Of a stretch of 63,099 bases of DNA, positions 16,882-24,997 are shown piece after piece. The first letter of the stretch is position 1. Each line of letters starts with the position of its first letter. This DNA comes from Fictibacillus sp. BK138 (GTDB lineage: Bacteria > Bacillota > Bacilli > Bacillales > Fictibacillaceae): NCBI RefSeq assembly GCF_004216955.1, contig NZ_SGXL01000004.1, positions 1 to 63,099 of the forward strand. Reading direction: 5' to 3'. The notes beneath the pieces were generated by a model that saw only the letters and a program-made list of their open reading frames with translations, made no database searches and was not told the origin of the DNA. Both the position numbers and the translations under genes were made by a program.

Positions 16882-17362
16882 AGTACAGATCAAACATATT
16901 CACTTCATGATTCGTTTGCTTTAAATATGTAAATAATTGTGCTCGATGATGGAAAGCGTGCGTGACGATCTCTACGAGCCACTTTGCTTGTGTCATGCCC
17001 TTTTCGGCGTAAAATGCTTTTGTTTCCTTGTTCAAAAATTCTTCTTCTGAAAGAGATAAAAAGTAGGACTTTAATAAATGGTATCCTTCCTCCAGAACAT
17101 GTGTAAGTTCAGTTACATTTTGAGCAGATAATTTCTTTTCCAGTTCACGAATTTCTTTTTCAGACTTTTCTTGAAGGATGGCTAAATCAACATGTGAGAC
17201 CTGAACCAGATGATTAGCCAGTTCTAAGAATGTCCTCATATTGTCTGCTGGGCGGAAATCAAACACTGATTGATCCGCTTTCTTCAATAAATTGCTTGTC
17301 GTACGAACGACAGTATAGAATTCTTCCAATAAAGTCTCGGTCAATGACGTAGTCGCATTCAT
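16880..17362 (-). CDS. DinB-family metalloprotein
   Basis: This 160-residue four-helix DinB/YfiT-type protein has putative metal-binding histidines in LANHLVQVSH and THAFHHRAQL, the usual three-His arrangement. The family includes thiol transferases and many uncharacterised damage- or stress-linked proteins, so no reaction can be assigned. It appears monocistronic with its own terminator. Confidence 0.85.
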   Translation of the reverse strand: MNATTSLTETLLEEFYTVVRTTSNLLKKADQSVFDFRPADNMRTFLELANHLVQVSHVDLAILQEKSEKEIRELEKKLSAQNVTELTHVLEEGYHLLKSYFLSLSEEEFLNKETKAFYAEKGMTQAKWLVEIVTHAFHHRAQLFTYLKQTNHEVNMFDLY

Positions 17363-17399
17363 CTTTGTTAGCCCCTTACTTTATAAAGTATTTTCACTC

Positions 17400-18521
17400 T
17401 TATTTATTCTTTGGCAAATCTAATTTTCCTTCGAATAATCCCGAGGAAACCTCTCTATGAGCGATAAGACTTACATTATTATAGATATCTTCATTCTCCT
17501 CGCAGATCAAAAGCATGTCATAGTACGCTCTATTAAAAACTTCTACAACTGCAGGATCATACATTTTTCCCGATTGGTTTTCGATCTCTTTTTTTGCATC
17601 CCAAGGAGTCATGGCTTTTCGGTAGGCTCGGCTGCTTGTCATAGCATCAAAAGAATCTGCCACTGCTAATAGTCGAGAATAAAAAGGAATATCGTTACCC
17701 GCTAGCTTATAGGGGTAACCTAAGCCGTCAAACCTTTCATGATGGTGAAGAATCGCTTTGAGAACCCGCTCTGAATAACCGAAAGACTTAGCCAGTTCCA
17801 TACCATCGACTGGATGCATTTTCATAATCTCATACTCATCTTCAGTTAGTTTACCGTTCTTCATAAGGACTGCGTCCGGTGTAGAGATCTTACCAATATC
17901 ATGAATCAATGCCGTTAACTCTAGCTCTTCAAGATCAATATCCTTAAACGCTCCGTGCCTTGCCAAAATCATCGAATAGAGGGCTACTCTCTTTGAATGG
18001 CCTTGTGTATATAAGTCTTTTGCTTCAACTGCCAGAGAAAATGCTTTAACGCCCTGCTGTATGGATTCCTTTTCCCTCACTGTTTTATAGACGATCGTTT
18101 GAACCATAAAAAGCAGCAAACAAAAGATCAAATAGATCGAAATAAATGCAAAGTAATCAGCCGCAGTATCTTTTGATAAAAGTAGATAAGAAAGAAATCC
18201 CCCTGCACTTGACAGGTAATAAAGACGTCTGTCATTTAAAAGCAGAGCAGTCACCGGCAAAAAGAAATAAGCAGACTGAACGATCAGATAGCCCACGTAA
18301 GCGTAAGAAACAGAAACAACATAGATACTGCATAAAACAAAGACAGCTTTTGTCCAATCTTTATTTAAATAATTCATAAGTAAAGCAGGCAGGAATCCTA
18401 TTAAAAACAGTGATATAAACGTGTAAAAGAGCTCCATTGGCTGGATAAAATAATGGTGCAGCGCCTGAATTACCGCACTTCCTATTATGAATAGCTGACC
18501 GAGTTTTATATTGCGAATCAT
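17400..18521 (-). CDS. Membrane HD-GYP phosphodiesterase
   Basis: The 373-residue protein has about five N-terminal membrane segments (1-140) and a cytoplasmic HD-GYP domain (about 160-340). The domain shows HSKRVALYS, IHDIGKIS, MKMHPVDGMELA and HHHERFDGLGYP, so the catalytic HD and GYP residues are intact. HD-GYP proteins usually hydrolyse cyclic di-GMP to GMP. No dedicated sensor domain is visible beyond the membrane part. The gene is monocistronic. Confidence 0.9.
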   Translation of the reverse strand: MIRNIKLGQLFIIGSAVIQALHHYFIQPMELFYTFISLFLIGFLPALLMNYLNKDWTKAVFVLCSIYVVSVSYAYVGYLIVQSAYFFLPVTALLLNDRRLYYLSSAGGFLSYLLLSKDTAADYFAFISIYLIFCLLLFMVQTIVYKTVREKESIQQGVKAFSLAVEAKDLYTQGHSKRVALYSMILARHGAFKDIDLEELELTALIHDIGKISTPDAVLMKNGKLTEDEYEIMKMHPVDGMELAKSFGYSERVLKAILHHHERFDGLGYPYKLAGNDIPFYSRLLAVADSFDAMTSSRAYRKAMTPWDAKKEIENQSGKMYDPAVVEVFNRAYYDMLLICEENEDIYNNVSLIAHREVSSGLFEGKLDLPKNK

Positions 18522-18621
18522 TTAAAATCTCCGATTGTCGAATTTTGTAATTTAATGCAATTATATACCAATCATTCTTTTAATCCTAACAATTTTTTAT
18601 TTGAGTAAAGATCCGCAAAAG

Positions 18622-18643
18622 AAAAAACCGCCCATCGGGCGGC
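18622..18643 (-). terminator. Terminator after the D,D-carboxypeptidase gene
   Basis: GCCGCCC-GAT-GGGCGGT hairpin on the minus strand followed by TTTTTTC, directly behind the stop codon. Confidence 0.9.
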
Positions 18644-19849
18644 TTATTTCACATAGCTTCTCGCTACATGTCTCATTTTTCTATGCTTTTGTCTTTGGCT
18701 TCGCATTCTTAGAATGACAAGGAAGGCTAATAATAAAAGTAAGCCTCCATAGAGAAAAATACTCGCCTTTACAGCTGTTTGCATAAATGTTGGATCTGCC
18801 GCTTCTTCTGCCGGTTCCTCTTTAGGTGCTGAAGCTGCTTTTGTTTCTTTTTCTTTAAATAGAGTATGAGAAAGCAACACTTCACCTTCTGCATTCTTTA
18901 ATTGAAGTTTACCTTCTGTTGTTACGTCTTGAATCGGTTTTTCTCCTATGGGCATTGTTACGGTAAGATCCTCTTTTAGAGGATATGTCTCTCCGTTATC
19001 AGCCTGTATTTCGGTTCCTGCTGATAGGGTTTGTCTTTCAAAGTTCGAAAAACCATAATCTCCAATCGTCATCGTGTCCCAGTAAGCTGCACGGCTTGAG
19101 GGCGCCTTTAACGTTACAATGATCACATCGAGATTGTCCCGTGATACAGAAGTAACAAGCGTATGTTTGGATTCGTTGACATAACCGTTCTTTACACCTG
19201 TAGTGCCGGGATAATCCCACAATAGCTGGTGATGGTTTCGCAATGTCGTTTCCCATCCTTCACCAACCCAAGGGAGCTCTTTTGTAGACACGATCTCACG
19301 AAACACTTCATTTTCCATCGCGTATTGTGTAATCTTCGCCATGTCCTCTGCAGTTGTGTAATGCTCTACATCAAAAAGGCCATTAGGATTAACAAAATGT
19401 GTATTGTCTGCTCCAACCTTTTTAGCAAATTCATTCATCTGATCTGCAAATGAGGCTACATCACCGGCCATATATTCTGCAATCGCGATCGCAGCGTCAT
19501 TTCCAGAGTTAATCAAAAGACCTTGCACAAGCTTTTTCAGCGGTACTTGTTCACCTTCTAATAGATAAACACGTGTTCCGTCAGCTTTAGCCGCTTCACT
19601 GCTCACAATGACAGACTCTTCCAACTTGCCTGATTCTATAGCCAGAATACCAGTAACAATCTTAGTGATGCTCGCTGGATACATTTGGTCCGTACTATTT
19701 TTTTGATATAAAATATCTCCAGTTTTCGCATCGATCATTACAGCGCTTTCGCTTTTAATATCCGGTATGTTTTCTCCTGCTGCCTGCACAAAATGTGATT
19801 GCCCCAGAATCACAAGTGAAAAAACAAGAAAAAGGCTAAGTTTTTTCAT
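18644..19849 (-). CDS. D-alanyl-D-alanine carboxypeptidase (DacF/DacB-like PBP)
   Basis: This 401-residue low-molecular-weight PBP has a signal peptide (about 1-23, VQAAG), SxxK at S60-K63 (PASITK), SGN at 115-117 and KNG at 220-222 in place of the common KTG, then a C-terminal beta domain. A transmembrane anchor (about 358-380) and a basic tail follow. It should trim the terminal D-Ala of peptidoglycan stem peptides. Whether it corresponds to DacF or another paralogue cannot be settled from sequence alone, and it is not next to spoIIA here. Confidence 0.9.
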   Translation of the reverse strand: MKKLSLFLVFSLVILGQSHFVQAAGENIPDIKSESAVMIDAKTGDILYQKNSTDQMYPASITKIVTGILAIESGKLEESVIVSSEAAKADGTRVYLLEGEQVPLKKLVQGLLINSGNDAAIAIAEYMAGDVASFADQMNEFAKKVGADNTHFVNPNGLFDVEHYTTAEDMAKITQYAMENEVFREIVSTKELPWVGEGWETTLRNHHQLLWDYPGTTGVKNGYVNESKHTLVTSVSRDNLDVIIVTLKAPSSRAAYWDTMTIGDYGFSNFERQTLSAGTEIQADNGETYPLKEDLTVTMPIGEKPIQDVTTEGKLQLKNAEGEVLLSHTLFKEKETKAASAPKEEPAEEAADPTFMQTAVKASIFLYGGLLLLLAFLVILRMRSQRQKHRKMRHVARSYVK

Positions 19850-19950
19850 ACTATTCCGCTCCCGTTAGTCATTTAATCTTCATAACTCTTCGCCAGACGT
19901 TTCTCTTCTATTATGGTTGAAATCAAAATGAAATTTAGAAATTATCGCCA

Positions 19951-20002
19951 TAAAAAAACAGGCGATTTTATCAGTTGATACCTTTCGACAAAATTCGCCT
20001 GA
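19951..20002 (-). terminator. Terminator after the corA-type gene
   Basis: CAGGCGA and TCGCCTG arms with inner TTTT/AAAA pairing around a loop, followed on the minus strand by TTTTTTTA. Confidence 0.75.
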
Positions 20003-20036
20003 TTCCTTTTATATATCGTACATTCCAACCTATTTT

Positions 20037-20972
20037 TTAGTCAAAATGCTTCCTATTTTTCTTTCCTCGAAGCAAGTCCCCTGTCCAGCCTTTCATTCTC
20101 AGCCATAAATATATACCAACAGTTGAGACAGCCATTAAAATCATGGCGTATAAATAGCCATATTTCCAATCGAGTTCCGGCATATTTTTAAAGTTCATTC
20201 CCCAAATGGCTCCAAGCGCCATGGCTGGCGTTATGATAACCGTAAATACCGTTAACGTTTTCATGATTTCATTACCCCGGTGCGAGGATAGAACCTCTTC
20301 CAGGTTAAGAAGTGTATCAATATCCTGACGGTAATGCGAAATCAGAGTTAATGTACGTTCTATACGCGTTGTTATCTTTTTATAAGCTTTTGTTTCAGTA
20401 ATGTCATCAAGGAACGCTTCCTTAATCGCCATGGCAGTCTCATGAACGGGCAGCGTCAAATCGCTCCAATTAATCAGTTCGATACGGCTATCGTAAATGC
20501 TGTTAAGCAAAGTCGTATGATTATTCTTCTGGACATCCCTCTGAAGCTTCTTAAGCTGACTCTCAAACTGATCGATCCCATCTAAAAAATGATTGATCAA
20601 TTCACCCATAAGAATTAAAAAGCCTTCAACGGGAGTTTTTTCTTCTATAATAAGGTGGTCACAAGATTCTCTAAAGTCTCCGGTGATTTTTGATAGATCA
20701 AGACCGACTGTTATGAAGGATTTTGGCCGGATATAAAAATGGAAAACTTCAAACTCTTCCTGATTCTCAGGATTTTGTTTGTACGTAAGCGACCCGCGTA
20801 TAATCGGATCTCCGTCTTTGTCTCTTTCAATCCTTAAATAGTTCTGTTTATTTTCTTTAATATGAGTCAGCCACTTCTTACAGCCTTTATTATCCGCTAT
20901 CAGTTCGCTTATTTCCTCTTTATGGCATTCATGCTGGTGCCAAGTCCAGCCATATACACTTGTATGTTCCAT
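20037..20972 (-). CDS. CorA-family magnesium/divalent cation transporter
   Basis: The 311-residue protein has a long acidic and helical cytoplasmic N-terminal region and two C-terminal membrane segments. The signature GMN (in IWGMNFKNMPELDW) lies at the end of the first. CorA proteins form pentameric Mg channels gated by cytoplasmic Mg. A small reading frame starts 24 bases upstream and may be co-transcribed. Confidence 0.92.
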   Translation of the reverse strand: MEHTSVYGWTWHQHECHKEEISELIADNKGCKKWLTHIKENKQNYLRIERDKDGDPIIRGSLTYKQNPENQEEFEVFHFYIRPKSFITVGLDLSKITGDFRESCDHLIIEEKTPVEGFLILMGELINHFLDGIDQFESQLKKLQRDVQKNNHTTLLNSIYDSRIELINWSDLTLPVHETAMAIKEAFLDDITETKAYKKITTRIERTLTLISHYRQDIDTLLNLEEVLSSHRGNEIMKTLTVFTVIITPAMALGAIWGMNFKNMPELDWKYGYLYAMILMAVSTVGIYLWLRMKGWTGDLLRGKKNRKHFD

Positions 20973-20996
20973 TCATAATCCCATCCTTTTTGAGCG

Positions 20997-21299
20997 TTAA
21001 ATGACGGTATATTCTTTTGCACCGTTTTGTCTGAGCCAATTCAGCGACTTCTGCATAATTTGTGGATGGTACTCTGTTCCTTCCTTATTTAAATGAAGCC
21101 AGATAGTTCCCGTTTTTTCGATCGCTTTTACCTTTAATAAAGCGATGCCAATAACTTCTTCATCTTTTTCCATCATTAATACAGCTGTATCGTCACGATC
21201 CAAGTATTGGGGCAATTTATTATGAAATTCCGGAGCTTCATCGCACCAATCTAACAAACGGTCAAGTTCAGCTTTTTCCGCAAACTTAACATCCACCAC
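20997..21299 (-). CDS. Small uncharacterised protein, possibly a GNAT-like half-domain
   Basis: The 100-residue protein alternates helix and strand (VLMMEKDEEVIGIALLKVKAIEK, TIWLHLNKEG, IMQKSLNWLRQNGAKEYTVI) in a way that recalls the C-terminal half of acetyltransferases. No clear acetyl-CoA loop is visible. It lies just upstream of corA and may share its transcript. Function unknown. Confidence 0.55.
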   Translation of the reverse strand: MVDVKFAEKAELDRLLDWCDEAPEFHNKLPQYLDRDDTAVLMMEKDEEVIGIALLKVKAIEKTGTIWLHLNKEGTEYHPQIMQKSLNWLRQNGAKEYTVI

Positions 21300-21341
21300 T
21301 ATTCCTCCTCAATAGATTCCCCTGTATTTTCGTGAACAAAC

Positions 21342-21752
21342 CTAAATAATATCTGCAAAAGGTGCAAGATAGTTCATCAGCAATTCCCGGTCTTCAGGAA
21401 AAGACATGTTTAAAAGCTTCAGTTCCTCAAAGGATACCCACCTAATATCGTAGATTAAACCGTCAGGATCTTGAATTTTCGGAGAACCACTGACGATATC
21501 AGCCAAGAAGTATTGAACTTTAAACTGTATGCCAAACGAGATCCCTTCTTTTATATGAAGCTTTTCTTGTATTTTCACAAGATAGCCTGTTTCTTCCCAC
21601 ACTTCACGTACACAACATTCTTCAAGCGTTTCACCTCGTTCTAAGCCTCCAGAAGGAGTACTCCATCGTTTCTCTTCTTCTGGTGTTCCCTGAAGAACCA
21701 TTAAAAGTTTCCCTTCATGTAAACAAATACAACTCGCACCTTCCCAAATCAC
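21342..21752 (-). CDS. Nudix hydrolase
   Basis: This 136-residue protein has the full Nudix box GGLERGETLEECCVREVWEETGY (GX5EX7REUXEEXGU). The GTG at 21752 follows AAAGGGGGA. A longer in-frame ATG at 21809 would begin inside the terminator of the upstream gene and is rejected. The substrate, presumably a nucleoside diphosphate linked to another moiety, is unknown. Confidence 0.88.
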   Translation of the reverse strand: MIWEGASCICLHEGKLLMVLQGTPEEEKRWSTPSGGLERGETLEECCVREVWEETGYLVKIQEKLHIKEGISFGIQFKVQYFLADIVSGSPKIQDPDGLIYDIRWVSFEELKLLNMSFPEDRELLMNYLAPFADII

Positions 21753-21792
21753 ATGATCTCCCCCTTTACAGGAAAATTTTCTTGAACGCACC

Positions 21793-21824
21793 AAAAAAGT
21801 CCTGCGCATTCACACAGGACTTTT
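21793..21824 (-). terminator. Terminator after the beta-propeller-like gene
   Basis: AAAAGTCCTG and CAGGACTTTT arms around a 10-base loop, followed by TT on the minus strand. Confidence 0.85.
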
Positions 21825-21830
21825 CAACAA

Positions 21831-22733
21831 TTATATGACTTTAGCTATTTCATTTACCTTTTGAGTGTTGACGATTTTTCGGTTGCCATGATCCCAAGTA
21901 TAGATCGTCTTGCTGTTTTGTTCGAGTAAAGAAAGAGAGTCATTCGTGCATTCCACAATTTTCGAATGCGGAATCTCGTGTTCTTTTTGTTCACCCGTTT
22001 CAAGGTCGATATAAACGATCCTTTCACTTTTTCCCGTTGAAAGATCCAATTCGTATACAAGCAGATGATTATCAACCTGATAAAGAGCACGAGGTGAGAT
22101 TGATAATTTATATTCCGTTACTACTTTATCTTTTTCATTCAGTACCATGACTTTCTTTGGGTCACCATTTAATACGGGAGCACCTGATACGTAAACGTAA
22201 TTTTCATAACACAGGATATCTGTCGGTGCCATGTTGCTTCCCAGATTCACACGCCTTTTCTTTCCGTTTCGGATTATATAAAGAACCGCTTGATCTTCTT
22301 CAACAATGTAGGAGGAAATATAGAGAACATCTTGATTCATCTCAACTTCCCAAAGATAGCCGTTCACTTTCCACTCTTTAATCAACTCGGGTTCATTTTT
22401 TGAGAAAATGAGCACTGAGCCTTTCGAACCATCACCTTCACAAGCAACAGCAACACAAGAGTCGAATTCATAAAAGTTCGGCTGTCCCTTGATAACTTGT
22501 GACTTTAAGCAGCCGTTCTTATGATCAAAGATAAACAACTTGTAATCCTTCGAGTTGTTATCAACCTTTTTGGAAAACCAGTAATTTTTCTGGTTGTCCA
22601 TGAATACTTCGGAGTAGGCAAATTCGCTCTCCTCATTTCTTACTACACTTCCGGCCTGTTCAGGATCACATGAGACATACAGCGAGCTCGTGTTCTCTGC
22701 AGTTCGTGATGATAATTTATACATTTTGGCCAT
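21831..22733 (-). CDS. Uncharacterised beta-propeller-like protein, divergent from the quorum-sensing genes
   Basis: The 300-residue cytoplasmic protein is made of repeated short beta strands with aromatic turns (KDYKLFIFDHKNG, YLWEVEMNQDVLYISSYIV, YENYVYVSGAPVL, YTWDHGNRKIV), as in propeller folds. It has no signal peptide. The ATG at 22733 follows GGGGGAGAG. It is transcribed away from the NprR-like regulator, with 224 bases between the two starts that contain inverted repeats, so it is a candidate target of that system. I do not recognise a named family. Confidence 0.65.
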   Translation of the reverse strand: MAKMYKLSSRTAENTSSLYVSCDPEQAGSVVRNEESEFAYSEVFMDNQKNYWFSKKVDNNSKDYKLFIFDHKNGCLKSQVIKGQPNFYEFDSCVAVACEGDGSKGSVLIFSKNEPELIKEWKVNGYLWEVEMNQDVLYISSYIVEEDQAVLYIIRNGKKRRVNLGSNMAPTDILCYENYVYVSGAPVLNGDPKKVMVLNEKDKVVTEYKLSISPRALYQVDNHLLVYELDLSTGKSERIVYIDLETGEQKEHEIPHSKIVECTNDSLSLLEQNSKTIYTWDHGNRKIVNTQKVNEIAKVI

Positions 22734-22802
22734 AGTACTCTCCCCCTTCAATTTTGGCGCCGGTTCCCCGCATGACTTCGATTTATGTAAAACTCAATTA
22801 TC

Positions 22803-22817
22803 GAAATTATCAATTTC
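22803..22817. promoter_or_regulatory. Perfect palindrome in the divergent control region
   Basis: GAAATT-ATC-AATTTC is a 15-bp perfect palindrome. On the minus strand it falls inside the 17-base spacer between TTGCTA and TAATTG, a possible promoter for the propeller-like gene. It is a candidate operator for the NprR-like regulator. Binding is inference. Confidence 0.4.
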
Positions 22818-22877
22818 TAGCAAAAACTTTGTATTTTCTGTTATATTTATCTTATCAAACATACAGTTGATTCTGTA

Positions 22878-22938
22878 TTGGGAAAAATGGTAGGAAAGAT
22901 GCTTGTTAATTGGGGGTCTAGCATGACAATTTTCCCAA
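22878..22938. promoter_or_regulatory. Paired inverted 9-mers upstream of the NprR-like regulator
   Basis: TTGGGAAAA (22878-22886) and its exact complement TTTTCCCAA (22930-22938) start 52 bases apart, about five helical turns. They lie just upstream of the regulator ribosome-binding site. They could be two operator half-sites for looping, or the arms of an mRNA leader stem. I could not assign a convincing promoter for the regulator. Confidence 0.4.
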
Positions 22939-22957
22939 GTTCTGAAAGGGGGATTTT

Positions 22958-24214
22958 ATGGTCGGTCAACGAATAAGATATTATAGAAAAACAAAAGGCC
23001 TAACCCAGGAAGAGCTGGCACAGGGAATTTGCTCTGTTTCTTACTTGAGTAAGATCGAGAAAGGGGACGCCAAATCAAGCGAAGAAGTCATTAACATGCT
23101 CTGTGAACGTCTAGGTATTTCGCCGGAGGAAGTGGACGAAGGCAAAATCCTGGAAATGCTTAATGAGTGGAATTTAATGATGACTGATCGTCGGTTTGAA
23201 GAAGCAGAGGAAATGTTTCCACTTATTCAAGAAAAAATGGAAGGAATAAGTGATCCTAGTCTTCGCCTAAGGTTTGAATTATTTCAATGCAGATATTTCA
23301 TGGTACTGGAGCCTCCTCTTTTAGAAGAGACAAAATTAAAGTTAGAGGAAATTGAAGAATTATTCGATCATCTTTCCAATGATTTGAAATTCTATTATTT
23401 TATGTTTTGGGGGATGTATTATAACTTTAATAAAAAATATAATGAAGCCCTTGAATATCTTCATAAAGCTGAAAAGCAATTTAACCAGACCTCAAGTATA
23501 CAAGATTCAGAGGCAGCTGTAATTTATTACCTTCTTGCTTTGACATACAATTTCTTAATGAGAATTACTTCTGTTACAACTTATTCTTATAAAGCACTTA
23601 CAATCTTTGATAGAGAATATAACTATAGCAGGAGTGCAGATTGTCAGATTTTATTAGGCATTAGTTACAGACGTGCCCAGCATTATGAGTTAGCAGAATC
23701 TCATTTAAAGCAAGCTTTAAAGTATTCAACTACGTTTAAAAATGATACATTAAGTGGAATTATATACCATAACTTAGGTTACATTGCCTTTTGCCAGAAA
23801 AACCATTTAAAGGCTATAGATCGATTAGAAAAAAGTTTAGAATATAAAAAGAGTCAAGACCCTCAGCATATTGCTAATACAATCTATTTACTAGCAACTG
23901 AACATTATGAACTAGGAAAATTTGAACAAGCGAAAGAGTTAATTCAAAAAGGTTTAAAATATATTGATGAAAAACATGAAATATACTATCACCTTAGAAT
24001 AGTTCAATATAAAGTCAATAACGCAGAAACAAATGATGAATTTGTTCAATATTTACGAAAAAATGCAATTCCCTTTTTTAAACAAAAAGGGATTTGGGAA
24101 TACGTTGCTACTTATTCTGAGTTACTAGCAGATATATACTTTGAGCAAAGCCATTATAAGAAAGCTAGTGAATATTACCGCGTTGCAAGTAACGCTAGAA
24201 AAAACATTTACTAA
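22958..24214 (+). CDS. NprR-like RRNPP quorum-sensing regulator (HTH plus TPR)
   Basis: The 418-residue protein has an N-terminal XRE helix-turn-helix (about 5-58: YYRKTKGLTQEELAQGICSV, SYLSKIEKGDAKSS) and about eight or nine TPR-like helical pairs (75-415; clear units at YNEALEYLHKAEK, YELAESHLKQALKY, FEQAKELIQKGLKY and YKKASEYYRVA). Length and layout match NprR (about 420 residues), whose TPR groove binds a re-imported peptide. AAAGGGGG precedes the ATG. The peptide-precursor gene follows 18 bases later. The TPR half is AT-richer than its neighbours. Peptide binding and target genes are inferred. Confidence 0.88.
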   Translation: MVGQRIRYYRKTKGLTQEELAQGICSVSYLSKIEKGDAKSSEEVINMLCERLGISPEEVDEGKILEMLNEWNLMMTDRRFEEAEEMFPLIQEKMEGISDPSLRLRFELFQCRYFMVLEPPLLEETKLKLEEIEELFDHLSNDLKFYYFMFWGMYYNFNKKYNEALEYLHKAEKQFNQTSSIQDSEAAVIYYLLALTYNFLMRITSVTTYSYKALTIFDREYNYSRSADCQILLGISYRRAQHYELAESHLKQALKYSTTFKNDTLSGIIYHNLGYIAFCQKNHLKAIDRLEKSLEYKKSQDPQHIANTIYLLATEHYELGKFEQAKELIQKGLKYIDEKHEIYYHLRIVQYKVNNAETNDEFVQYLRKNAIPFFKQKGIWEYVATYSELLADIYFEQSHYKKASEYYRVASNARKNIY

Positions 24215-24232
24215 TAGGAGGATAGAAATATT

Positions 24233-24565
24233 ATGAAGAAGTTATTATGTTTATTATTATTAGTTGGCATAGGTATCTTTTCAATAATTGGAATCTCTGC
24301 CGATTCAGCTGTGGATAATAGTCCAGGTATAAAAAAGATAGCAGTTGACAATAATCCTGGAATTAAGAGTGTGAATTACATTGCTGTTGATAATAATCCC
24401 GGAATTAAGAGTTTGAAACTCACTGCTGTTGATAATAATCCTGGAATTAAGAGTTTAAAGCTCACTGCTGTGGATAATAGTCCTGGTATTAAGAGTTTAA
24501 AAGGTGTGAAATTTACTGCAGTGGATAATAGCCCTGGAATTAAGTCTCTAACAATCTATTCATAA
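24233..24565 (+). CDS. Multi-copy signalling-peptide precursor (six AVDN[N/S]PGIK repeats)
   Basis: The 110-residue precursor has a Sec-type signal peptide (MKKLLCLLLLVGIGIFSIIG, cleavage near residues 22-25). Six repeats of AVDN(N/S)PGIK begin at residues 26, 37, 51, 65, 79 and 96, separated by short hydrophobic/basic linkers such as LKLT and VNYI. The fifth residue of the core is S, N, N, N, S, S. Export, proteolysis of the repeats and re-import to the upstream TPR regulator is the expected route. The core (N/S)-x-P-G-I aligns with NprX SKPDIVG at Pro3 and Ile5. It has a strong AGGAGG site. Processing is inferred. Confidence 0.85.
   Translation: MKKLLCLLLLVGIGIFSIIGISADSAVDNSPGIKKIAVDNNPGIKSVNYIAVDNNPGIKSLKLTAVDNNPGIKSLKLTAVDNSPGIKSLKGVKFTAVDNSPGIKSLTIYS
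24308..24547 (+). repeat. In-frame tandem repeat encoding the pheromone units
   Basis: The six units begin at 24308, 24341, 24383, 24425, 24467 and 24518. Units 2 to 5 are spaced exactly 42 bp (14 codons) and share nearly identical DNA (GATAATAATCCTGGAATTAA), which suggests recent duplication by slippage or recombination. The last interval is 51 bp. Confidence 0.92.
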
Positions 24566-24571
24566 GGCTTT

Positions 24572-24598
24572 AAACCCCAATCTACCAGATTGGGGTTT
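24572..24598. terminator. Hairpin terminator between the peptide precursor and L,D-transpeptidase genes
   Basis: AAACCCCAATCT-ACC-AGATTGGGGTTT is a perfect 12-bp stem lying between two convergent genes. The T-run is weak on the plus strand and mixed on the minus strand, so efficiency is uncertain. Confidence 0.65.
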
Positions 24599-24600
24599 CC

Positions 24601-24936
24601 CTATGCACTTATAACCACCTTCGTCCCAATAGGAACAAGCTTTGAAAGCTCCAACACGTGGTTGTTGTGCATCCGTATACAGCCTTTTGAAACAAATTTT
24701 CCTATTGATGCAGGGTTGTCTGTTCCATGTATTCCATAATGCGGTCGGGACAGTCCCAGCCACATGACACCATAAGGTCCGCCGGGGTTCGGTGCTTTAT
24801 TGATAATGGAATAGGTTCCTGTAGGTGTTGGTGTGAGCATTTTCCCTACTCCAATCGGATAGCGTTTGATTACTTTGCCATCCTTTGCTAAGGCCAGTCT
24901 TTTTCTCGTTGTAGATACGTAGATCACATAAGGCAT
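24601..24936 (-). CDS. L,D-transpeptidase (YkuD domain)
   Basis: This 111-residue protein is almost only a YkuD domain with the catalytic signature [22 protein letters not shown] (catalytic His and Cys). It has no signal peptide or LysM domain. Such small family members in Bacillus include spore-associated proteins, so export may occur through spore assembly. The family forms 3-3 crosslinks or attaches proteins to peptidoglycan. Confidence 0.9.
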   Translation of the reverse strand: MPYVIYVSTTRKRLALAKDGKVIKRYPIGVGKMLTPTPTGTYSIINKAPNPGGPYGVMWLGLSRPHYGIHGTDNPASIGKFVSKGCIRMHNNHVLELSKLVPIGTKVVISA

Positions 24937-24997
24937 AACGTGATACCTCCCGCTTTAGCTTATGCAGGAAATAACGGTTATGCCCCTCATTCATCGA

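Noticed and set aside
22958-24565. Reading the regulator-precursor pair as a Rap-Phr system
   Set aside because: The regulator has an XRE helix-turn-helix, which Rap phosphatases lack, so an NprR/PlcR-like DNA-binding regulator fits better.
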